From NCBI RefSeq assembly GCF_000708205.1, contig NW_014575551.1, positions 186,001 to 250,000 on the forward strand: a stretch of DNA of 64,000 nucleotides. The letters are read 5' to 3'. The position numbers and the translations under genes were made by a program. Positions 55,782-64,000 of this stretch are shown one piece after another (positions within the stretch are counted from its first letter, which is position 1; every line of letters begins with the position of its first letter). The notes under the pieces were generated by a model. The model had not been told where the DNA came from. It was given only the letters and a program-made list of their open reading frames with translations, and did no database searches. The DNA is from Mixia osmundae IAM 14324. Taxonomy: Eukaryota; Basidiomycota; Mixiomycetes; Mixiales; Mixiaceae.

Positions 55782-57657
55782 ATGTCGGACAGCAACTCTT
55801 TCGGCAAGGATGCCAAGCATGATAGCATCGGCCAAGCCGACAACGGCGTCGGTGGTGTGAGCCTCAACGCTCGTCGACGTGCAGCCCTTGCAGAAGTCGA
55901 CAATGCCAAGTTTGGCATGGTCCACGTCCGCACCTGCCTGGTCGCCGGTGTCGGTCAGTCTTGCCCTGCCACCATGTTGAGAGTCCAACGTGCTCATGCT
56001 CCAATCGTGATTTCACAGGTTTCTTCACTGATGCATACGATATCTTTGCCATCAACATCGCCTCGACGATGATCGGCTACGTCTACAACCAAGGCCCCCT
56101 CAAGGGCAAGCTCACCGCCAACCAGGATCTTGGTCTCAAGGTCGCGACGCCCGTCGGCACCTTCTGCGGCCAGCTTCTGTTCGGCTGGCTCGCAGATGTC
56201 TACGGCCGCAAGCGCATGTACGGCATCGAGCTCATGATCATCATCATCGCAACGCTCGGCCAGGCCGTCTCTGGTCACGGTCCTGCAGTCTCCCTCATCG
56301 GTGTTCTCGTCATGTGGCGATTCATCATGGGCGTCGGTATCGGTGGTGACTACCCGCTGTCTGCGTGCATCACATCAGAATTCGCTGCCACTCGCATCCG
56401 TGGCCGTATGATGGCCACCGTCTTCTCGTATGTCACATCGCACGTTCTTGTCTTTCACGCGTTTCTGACACGTGTTCGCACAGTGCGCAAGGCTACGGAA
56501 ACTTTGCCGCCGCTATTGTCGGTGTCATCGTCGTTGCCGCCTACAAGGGCAAGATCATCAACCAGGACGTCGTCGGCGCACCCCACGGTGTCGACTTCTG
56601 CTGGAGATGGCTCATCGGACTCGGCTGTGTGCCGGGTGTGATTGCGCTGTACTTCCGTCTGACGATTCCCGAAACGCCCCGATTCACTGCTGATGTCGAG
56701 CGCAACATCAAGCAAGCTGCAACCGATGTCGATGCCTTCCTTGCCACCGGTGGCTACGTCCACGATTACGACCACTCTCACGACCAGGTCGACATGCCCA
56801 AGGCGACGACCCGCGACTTCATGGCTCACTTCCGTCAATGGTCCAACTTCAAGCAACTGTTCGGTTGCGCCTGGTCGTGGTTCGCTCTCGATGTTGCCTA
56901 CTACGGTCTCGGCCTCAACTCTTCGATCGTCTTGCTCAACATTGGCTTCGGCCCTGCTACGACTGGTACACCCCAGGAGATCATCTACCAATCGCTCAAG
57001 AATATCTGCGTCGGTAACATCGTCCTCTCCGTCGCCGGTCTCATTCCCGGCTACTGGGCGTGCCAATTGCTTGTTGACTTTACCGGCCGCAAGCCTCTCC
57101 AACTGATCGGCTTCGTGAGTGGCTCGTCTTACCTCTCTTGAAGCGCTCTGACCAAGATTATTGCAGGCGATGCTCACGATCCTCTTTGCCATCCTCGGCT
57201 TCGCTTACCACAAGCTGAAGTCCAACGCGATTGCTGCCTTCATCGTGCTGTACTGCCTGGTCAACTTCTTCTTCAACGCAGGCCCCAACTCGACCACTTT
57301 CATCATTCCTGGCGAGTCGTTCGCGACACGATACCGTTCCACCGCGCACGGTATCTGCGCTGCCTCTGGCAAGCTGGGAGCGATCATCTCGCAAGTCGCT
57401 TTTGCTCGTCTGAAGGACCGCGGTGGTGCCGTCGGCTCTGGCAACTGGATCAACCATCTGCTCGAAATCTTCGGTCTGTTCATGTTGACCGGATTCCTCT
57501 CGACGCTCCTCATCGTACGTGTCATGGTCTGCCTTTCAAAGTTGCAATCGCTGACTTTTTGCTATCTTCTCAGGAAGAGACAAAGGGACGATCACTCGAA
57601 GACATCTCTGGTGAAGATCAGACCAACTTTGTCAACGAAAAGCCAACTCACGTTTAG
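55782..57657 (+). CDS. PHO84: High-affinity phosphate:H+ symporter PHO84
   Basis: Exons 55782-55953, 56019-56427, 56484-57114, 57167-57514, 57574-57657; 547 aa, 12-helix MFS transporter of the plasma membrane. Motifs: FFTDAYDIFAINIASTMIGY, GQLLFGWLADVYGRKRMYG (MFS signature), GVGIGGDYPLSACITSEFA, WRWLIGLGCVPGVIALYFRL, IPETPRF, WFALDVAYYGLGLNSSIVL, FIIPGESFATRYRSTAHGIC and ETKGRSLED. The central loop is acidic and His-rich (VHDYDHSHDQVD). Codon use is biased to C-ending codons more than in neighbours, consistent with high expression. Introns are 52-65 nt. Confidence 0.95.
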
Positions 57658-57875
57658 ACGAGTTTGCTCTCTGGGAACGGGTTGCAGCAGGGCTTTCGCC
57701 TTTGCGCATCGGTCGCATGCTGTTGGTACTTAATGGATGTTCGCTACTGCACTCGATCATGCTTGTGATTAGCCGGCCGGGGGTATTCTTGAGAGATGAT
57801 CAATTGCTACGAGCGCGTCTCTTGATTGAAACCATCGCTAGCTCTCGCGTCGGCCTCCCAGGCTTGCCTTGCACG

Positions 57876-60381
57876 ATGCCACGCAAGAAGGCAGAGCCCG
57901 CCATACCGTCCGACTTTGTGCCGTTCAAGTTCAGCTCGGTGCAGCAGCCCATCGGTCAGCTGAACTGCAAGGCCGTCAACACGACCTTTGGCAAAACCGA
58001 AGCATCCCAGCTCGTCAACCGTCGTCCTGCGCCCTTCGTCTGGGATGGCGAGCGTGCAGAGAAGCGCACGAAGCTAGCAGAGCAGTATGCGCAGCAGAAG
58101 CAGCGGAAAGCAGTGAGCAATGGCCCGGCGGCTAACCAGACGGTCCCTGTAGCTCAAGCAGCGAACACTGCGACGGATGGGGACGAGCCAGAAGGGTATG
58201 GACTTACGCCAGACAAGATCATCATCATCCATCCAGGCTCTCGCAACCTCAGGATAGGCAGGGGAAGCGACGCTTTGCCCTTGACCGTGTCGAACTGCAT
58301 TGCTCGCCGAGTCAGCCGGCCGCCAGGCACAGCCAATGGACATGCCGACGAGCAAGAGCATGAGAGTGAGAAGAGCAAGCTGCTTGATGAGCAGATCCTC
58401 TTCCTCCGGTCGGAGCTCAGAGAGCGGCTGAGGATGCTCAAGCTACGCACACAGCCGAATGGCATTCAGCTCGCAAAGAGTTATAACGAGCAGACTCAAC
58501 CAGAGATGGTGCCCGAGCATAACGATGCCGGCCGGATGGACTGGACGGACGTAGAAGAACTCAAAAGGCCTGCCTATGTCGTAGGCGACAAAGCTTTGCG
58601 GATACCCGACCCCAAAGCGCAAGGCTACGAGCTTCGCTGGCCGCTAGTACGAGCGCGCCTCGACTCCAGCCTCTACGCGAGTCCGAGAGAGATGATGGCC
58701 GATATAGAAGCGATCTGGACGAGCACGCTCGAGGATGAATTGGATATCCCGGCACGCACATTTCCAGAATACTCTTGCATTCTCATCGTGCCAGATCTGT
58801 GCGAGTACGACTACGTTCGGGAGATGTGTGACATGGCCTTCAAGAGTATGGGCTTCAAGTGCCTGCTCATCCAACAAGAATCTCTCTGCGTGACCTTTGG
58901 CGCCGGGCTGTCGTCAGCTTGCGTGGTCGATATGGGAGCCCAGAAAGTATCCGTCTCTTGCGTCGAAGACGGCCTCGTCTTGTCTGACACAAGGTAGGTG
59001 TTCCTGCATCGGCCAATCGCATACGCTGACGAACTCGCAGGATCACCTTGGCCTATGGTGGCGACGATGTGACGCGCGTGTTCTTCGACTTGCTGCAAAG
59101 AGCCAGCTTTCCTATCAAGGATATCGACTTGGCACGATCATACGATTGGCAGCTGCTCGATTGGCTCAAGGAGAACTGCTGCATTCTGAATGAGGTAAGC
59201 GCAGTATGCTGCTGCCGAGCATGTCTGACAATTTGTGTAAGTCGGACGCAAGCCTGAATTTGTATAATTTCCATCTCCGCCGACCACACGTCACTGGCGC
59301 GACACCAAAGTACACCATCAGACTCTTTGACGAGGTCATACTGGCACCTATGTGCCTGTTTTGGACACCAATCCTAGACTTTGAAAGCAAGCGAGCAAAG
59401 CCTCGCATGTCTTGGCAAAAGCCGACCGATGAGGTCGATGAGCTCATGGAGACCGATTGTGACGCTACCGTACGCAACCACACAGTCGCTCTTGCTGCGC
59501 TGATATCTGTTCTCTGAAGACTCAGGCGATGCGAAACAGCACACGCTATTTGCATCCCGTCATTGCCCAGCCAGTCTTACCATCTGCGTCGCTCGTTCTG
59601 CAGGCGCTCGAAAACGAAGGCCCATCTAGCGTGCTCAATGCCTCCGCCACGCCAGAACCTACGCCGACGCCTGCTCCGAATGGAGATATGACACCAGCTG
59701 CCCCGTCAGGTGCGACGCTTGCCGTGCCGCAGACGCCCCGGGCGCAACCCACGCCAGAAAGCGCTCTGCCGAGCTCTACAAGCACGTCTCCGCCTACAAT
59801 GCGCAAGGAAGAATCTAGTGCGCCTCTGCAGCCTGCCATCTCGACTATCAGCATCAGCAAAGACATGACTCGCTCGAGCAGTCCCGCAATGCAAGCGTCG
59901 CCTCAGCCTCAGCCAGTGCCGCCAGTCGATGTCGACTATCCCTACATTGATGTCGCTTTCGAGTCGTCCAAGACGTCCGTCGATGGCGGCATTTATGAGA
60001 GCATCATGACTTCGATCTCGGAGGAGGTTCGTCTGGCTCTACGTATCGTCATTTGCTGGTCTGATGGCACGATGCATTCAGCGGCTCAAACGATTCTTGG
60101 GTAATCTCATACTCGTTGGCGGTACGAGTCTGCTGCATGGCATGCCATTCGCCGTGCAAAGCCGTCTGGCCGGTCTTGTCAGCCTACGCTCAGCAGCGCT
60201 GGCCCAATCTATCGCCATCACAGCGCCGCCCCGAGAGATAGACGCTCGAATTGTCGCGTGGAAAGGGGCTGCCGTACTGGCGCGGCTCGATTCGCCTGCG
60301 ATAGTCGAGCAGTGGATCAGGGATACAGACTACGATATCTTTGGCACTCGTGCTTTCAAGGATCGCTGCCTCTTCCTGTGA
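57876..60381 (+). CDS. ARP8: Actin-related protein ARP8 (INO80 complex)
   Basis: Exons 57876-58993, 59041-59194, 59242-59469, 59520-60026, 60082-60381; 768 aa. Arp8 with Arp4 and actin binds nucleosomal and linker DNA in the INO80 remodeller. Actin-fold blocks: DKIIIIHPGSRNLRIGRGSD, YVVGDKALRI, WPLVRARLDSS, SCILIVPDLCEYDYVREMCD, ESLCVTFGAGLSSACVVDMG, ITLAYGGDDVTRVFFDLL, NLILVGGTSLLHGM and the C-terminal IVAWKGAAVLARL. Family-specific insertions are present, including a Pro/Thr/Ser-rich loop (about 520-620). The fourth exon donor is GTTCGT (60027). Confidence 0.92.
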
Positions 60382-60577
60382 TGTTCCTCTCTATGATGCA
60401 ATGCAGACAGATGATACAAGCACTAGCTTCGGTACTGTGTCGCCCGAGTGTCAGTGGATGCATCGGAAAAGGAGCGCACACTTACGTCCGCATTAATCGA
60501 GATGTACTCTTTGCTCAAATCACATGTGTAGCTGCCGTTCAAGTCAGCCTGCGCAAAGAAAAGGCAAAGATTACTGA

Positions 60578-61961
60578 CTATGCAGCGCTCTGATCGCCCA
60601 GTCCGAGTTGCACGCGGATTTCGATCTCGTCCTCGAGCAGCATCTTGTGTGCTCTATCCTCGTCAAAGTGTGCAGGCTCGCCTTTGACGAGTAGCCTCAG
60701 TGGCTCTGTACCGTCATGCGGAATAAAAGACAGTGACACTTTCATGGGGTCAATCTCAAAATCCGGACTGGAATAGCCGACTGCACACAGGATGCGACCC
60801 CAGTTCGCATCTGCACCATGGAGTGCGCACTTGATGAGTGATGATCGAGAGATCGTAGCAGCGATGGTATGTGCGCCTGCATAAGTTGGCGCTTCTTCGA
60901 CTGACACTTTAACGAATTTTGTTGCCCCTTCACCATCTCGCACGACGAGACTGGCTAGATCGATGCTGAATTGCGTCAACTCGTCTCTGAACAGCTCATA
61001 ATCGGATGAAGAGGTGGAATCGATCGGGGCGGATTGCGCTTGTCCGTTCGCCAACGCAATGACGGTGTCATTAGTCGAGAGGTCTCCGTCGACAGAAATT
61101 GAATTGAAGGAGCGATCGATTGCATGCGTCAGCGCGTCCTGCAACGCACTGGGCGCAATGGCTGCATCTGTTGCAATCATACCCAGCATTGTCGCCTTGG
61201 GTGGTCCCATGTTGGGATGGATCATGCCTGCGCCCTTATCTATCCCTACCAACCTGACCTCCTTACCGCCAAGCTGGAACGCTCGCGTCTTGAGCTTCGG
61301 AAAGGTATCTGTCGTCATGAAGCCTCTGGCAGCCTCCGTCCATGCCTCGTAGGAGGATGACATTGTACGAAAGGCAGATTCTATGCCGGCAGAGATGCGC
61401 GACATGGGCAGTGTCTGACCGATGACGCCGGTAGACATGACGAGCGTTCCTGTCCCTTCGGGCGTAGTCTGACTCGCATCCGGCTTCGAACGATCATGCG
61501 TGCCCGTCTGGAGCCACCTGTTGACGCGGTCTGACATGGCGCGTGCATCCTTGAGTCCCTGCTGGCCCGTGACGGCATTTGCGCAGCCCGAGTTGACGAC
61601 GAGCGCTCGAGCTATACCCGCTTGGGAGCGGAGGACCTCCCGAGAAATCTGGACAGGCGCTGCTTGAAAGAAATTGCGAGTGAAGCAGGCGGCTGCTGAT
61701 GCGGGTGTGGACGAGACGATGAGTGACAAATCAAGCGCTGATGACTTTTTGATGCCGCAATGCACACCCTAGCGAACGATAGCTGCCGTCAGTAAAACAG
61801 ACGGACTGCGTTCCTGGAGAGCATACTGAAGCTAGGAAACCTCGAGGAAAAGTCGCTTCTGCTGGGTCGAGGAGAAACTTTTGCTTGTTCGGCGGCACAG
61901 AAGTCGTCGGCGTGAAGCTCCTGCGCTGTTGCCAGCCAACACGGGCGAGCCTGCGCTTCAT
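60578..61961 (-). CDS. ARG7: Ornithine acetyltransferase / N-acetylglutamate synthase (ArgJ), mitochondrial
   Basis: Exons 61961-61827 and 61768-60578; 441 aa. It recycles the acetyl group between N-acetylornithine and glutamate in the arginine pathway. An Arg-rich presequence (MKRRLARVGWQQRRSFT) predicts mitochondrial import. Seen: FPRGFLASGVHCGIKKS across the splice, VNSGCANAVTG, KGAGMIHPNMG, and ATMLGMIATDA, where autocleavage occurs before the Thr of TML to give alpha and beta chains. Later ISVDGDLSTNDTVIALANG and GADANWGRILCAVGYS are present. It ends in LGLGDQSAA. Both acetyl-transfer motifs are intact. Convergent with ARP8 (196 bp). Confidence 0.94.
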
Positions 61962-62276
61962 CTGAGCTGTCTGCGCAGATCGACAGGCGGGCTCTGACTC
62001 AGACCGAAAAAAGATTTGACGCCATCGCGTGCATCGATCGCGTCGCGTCTGTGATCTGTGCAGCGGCAGCCAAAAGGACAGCGTCCAGCTGCTGGTCGGA
62101 TGGTCTGCGAAGGAGCCCAAAAGCCACGGATGGCACACTGAAGATCGACTTAGAGCTTGCTGACACGCTCGCTTCAGCTGGGTACCGCGAAACGCCTCTG
62201 CGCCTTTGTTCAAGCCACAGACCGAACAGACGACGCAGCGAAACCGACGAGCCGTGCCCATGAGCTCACGCACGTC
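61962..62276. promoter_or_regulatory. Divergent promoter, ARG7 / type II membrane protein
   Basis: 315 bp between start codons; no other coding pattern seen. The frame of the right-hand gene is open back to 62154 but has no earlier ATG. Confidence 0.45.
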
Positions 62277-64000
62277 ATGAGCAAGGCCGAAAGCAAAATG
62301 CCGAGCACTGTGCGCCGTGCCCTGATGGACGTCTCCAACAGAGCGACCATACCGACGTTCTTCGATGCCAATGCACAAGCAACTAACGTTGCGTCCGCCA
62401 CAGGTGCAGCCGGCCCTCAGATGGCAAGCATGCGAGCTAGCGGCGCCAGCAGGGGTGCGCTCCATCCGCTCGAGGCAGCTTCCAATCATGCCCTTCAAGC
62501 GAATGGCTTGCATGCGCCGGCAACATCTGAAATATGGACAACACCGCAGACTTCGCCTATGCTGGGCTCAGTCTCGCCGCTGCTGGGCTCCAGCTGGTCT
62601 GACATCTCGCGATCTTCGTCAATCTCTCGTTCGCACTCGCGTGAGCACTCGTCCAACGGAACCTCGGTCGACAGCATGCTCGCGCCTCCTCCCGAACAGG
62701 CCACTACGCCGCTCTTACGCACAAGCTCACGACACCTATCCCGCATCGCATCACGAGATAATTTACACGATTCACACTTTCCCCAGGAAATCAACGCCTC
62801 ACTCTTACATACCCCACGAAAGAAGATGGTGCAGTCAGAGCCAGCCAAGGAGACAGTGCCCTCTGCTCTCATACCCGCATCGCTGCGACGGCGCTATAGG
62901 CAAGCTTTTGGAAACCGACTGTCGCTATCCCTGCCTCGCACGTCTCTGAGATCGCGACTGGAGCCGACGCGTGAGCAAAGCAAACCTGCAAAGGTCGCAA
63001 AAGAATCGCCTGCACGGACGAAGCCATCGACTTGGCTGGCGCGACAGTGGCGGCAACGCGCTCAGAAGAGGTCAAGAGAGTGGCTCTGGACCTATCTAGG
63101 CGGCTTTGGCTTGCTTGGGCTGCTGCTATGCACCTTGCTCTCCACCCAATCGCGCATCAGGCCAGTAGCGCAAACGGCCAGATATGCGGTCTCATCGCAG
63201 CGCGTAGCAAAGCGTTCGGCCAAGTGGCCACAGCTCCTGAGCGCCAAGCCGAGTGATAGCTACGATGCACCGGAGCGGGACACTCTGATACTCTACCGCA
63301 TTCTGGGTAACGATCTGCCGCCTCGACATGAGCAAGGGCAAACTATGCGCAATGTCAGGTTTATGCTGGAGCATGAGCATTCATTTGATGAGGAGATAGC
63401 TCGTCTACTCTCGCTGCAGCACGCCGAACACGTAGCCTCTGGGTCTCGCAAGCGTACAAGACAGAACTCGGCAGCATTGCCGGTGACGCGAATCGAAAAA
63501 TACTTCGTGCTCAACCGGTTGTCAAGCCCAGCACACATTGCAGCATTGACGAGCCTTCTCATGGACGAACTCGATGTTCCACAAGACCATGTCCTCCAGA
63601 TTCCCTTTGACTGGGATGCATACTACGCCCAAAGCTTTCGATGGGATGGTGGCGTTGGTGGAGTGAACGGTCGTGGCATGGAGAGTGTCTGGGGCATTGG
63701 CAGCGCCCGCCCAGGCAACCTTTCCTCTGCAGGTGAGCTCGACATCCGACTTTGCTTGCAGTCCGCTGACAAGGCCCTTGCAGCGGGCGAGCTCAAGCAG
63801 AGAATGGACAACGAGGCCGATCTCATACAGATGGAAGGACGAACAGAGGCTATCAAGCAAGAGCGCCGTCGTCTAATGGCCAAACTGCGCGCTATCGATT
63901 ATACATATCACGACAAGAACAATTACGCCATCAATAATGTTCGTGCTTTACTGCGAGATTCTATCCGGTCAGGGCTGACTATAATGCGTGATACAGAACG
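62277..64000 (+). CDS. Type II membrane protein with glycosyltransferase-like luminal domain (3' truncated)
   Basis: One frame is open from the ATG at 62277 to the window edge (574 codons, no stop, no intron needed). Residues 1-255 are a Ser/Arg/Ala-rich cytoplasmic tail. One transmembrane helix (about 277-295, LGGFGLLGLLLCTLLS) follows a basic stretch, giving type II topology. The luminal part starts with LILYRILGNDLPPRHEQGQT and MRNVRFMLEHEHSF, then KYFVLNRLSSPAHI, VLQIPFDWDAYYAQ and DYTYHDKNNYAINNVRALL. The RILGNxLPPRH and KYFVLNR pattern recalls uncharacterised fungal and protist proteins of glycosyltransferase type, but I cannot name the family with certainty. The 3' end is outside the window. 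Confidence 0.6.
   Translation, partial: MSKAESKMPSTVRRALMDVSNRATIPTFFDANAQATNVASATGAAGPQMASMRASGASRGALHPLEAASNHALQANGLHAPATSEIWTTPQTSPMLGSVSPLLGSSWSDISRSSSISRSHSREHSSNGTSVDSMLAPPPEQATTPLLRTSSRHLSRIASRDNLHDSHFPQEINASLLHTPRKKMVQSEPAKETVPSALIPASLRRRYRQAFGNRLSLSLPRTSLRSRLEPTREQSKPAKVAKESPARTKPSTWLARQWRQRAQKRSREWLWTYLGGFGLLGLLLCTLLSTQSRIRPVAQTARYAVSSQRVAKRSAKWPQLLSAKPSDSYDAPERDTLILYRILGNDLPPRHEQGQTMRNVRFMLEHEHSFDEEIARLLSLQHAEHVASGSRKRTRQNSAALPVTRIEKYFVLNRLSSPAHIAALTSLLMDELDVPQDHVLQIPFDWDAYYAQSFRWDGGVGGVNGRGMESVWGIGSARPGNLSSAGELDIRLCLQSADKALAAGELKQRMDNEADLIQMEGRTEAIKQERRRLMAKLRAIDYTYHDKNNYAINNVRALLRDSIRSGLTIMRDTE

Noticed and set aside
61731-62513. Minus-strand frame of 260 codons
   Set aside because: Only its last part (61961-61827) is the first exon of ARG7; the rest is antisense to the next gene and Cys/Arg-rich.
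62365-62949. Plus-strand Arg-rich frame of 194 codons
   Set aside because: Shadow of the long membrane protein frame starting at 62277, which continues through the window end with protein-like motifs.

Overview
The window reads as a gene-dense nuclear contig of a fungus, most likely a basidiomycete with a compact genome (a Pucciniomycotina lineage such as Mixia would fit; this is inference). About 35 genes fill 64 kb. Most are split by very short introns: I modelled 94, nearly all 44-67 nt, with exceptions of 86 nt (BUD20) and 191 nt (YHM2). Base composition is moderately GC rich. I saw no rRNA, tRNA, CRISPR array, insertion sequence, retroelement or virus-derived sequence.

Layout, left to right: CLP1 (3' part), an SS18/Snf11-like SWI/SNF subunit, FRG1, CLN3, a TIS11-type CCCH zinc finger protein, VTA1 (ESCRT), GRC3 (RNA 5'-kinase), mitochondrial GatC, an N-terminal methyltransferase, VPS23/TSG101 (ESCRT-I), TFIIIC subunit TFC6, response regulator SSK1, chorismate synthase ARO2, TIP20/RINT1, MGR2/ROMO1, a large O-GlcNAc transferase, a DUF4202 protein, the mitochondrial carrier YHM2, a membrane-anchored PPP-like phosphatase, a hypothetical gene, BUD20, RPS14, an FMO-type monooxygenase, an ACE1-type C2H2 factor, an F-box/JmjC protein, a tiny cytochrome b5, a small hypothetical gene, peroxisomal 3-ketoacyl-CoA thiolase, a doubtful small ORF, FAP7/AK6, IPC synthase AUR1, phosphate transporter PHO84, ARP8, ARG7, and the 5' part of a type II membrane protein that runs off the right edge.

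There is no gene cluster in the biosynthetic or defence sense. This is housekeeping sequence packed tightly: many divergent pairs share 80-330 bp promoters (FRG1/CLN3, VTA1/GRC3, GatC/NTM1, VPS23/TFC6, ARO2/TIP20, DUF4202/YHM2, BUD20/RPS14, ACE1-like/JmjC, FAP7/AUR1), and convergent pairs abut or overlap (GRC3/GatC 1 bp apart; NTM1/VPS23 overlapping by 9 bp). Some functional echoes exist: two members of the Clp1/Grc3 RNA kinase family, two ESCRT genes, two ribosome-biogenesis genes on one promoter, and two amino-acid biosynthesis enzymes.

The most unusual feature is splicing. Ten of the 94 introns, each fixed by protein family conservation on both sides, begin with GC rather than GT (VTA1, TFC6, ARO2 x3, YHM2 x2, CYB5 x2, AUR1). 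About 29 of the others have C at donor position +3 (GTCAGT, GTCCGT, GTCGGT). Very short exons (7, 9, 15, 16, 23 nt) are common. All exon coordinates are my own reading and need transcript support.
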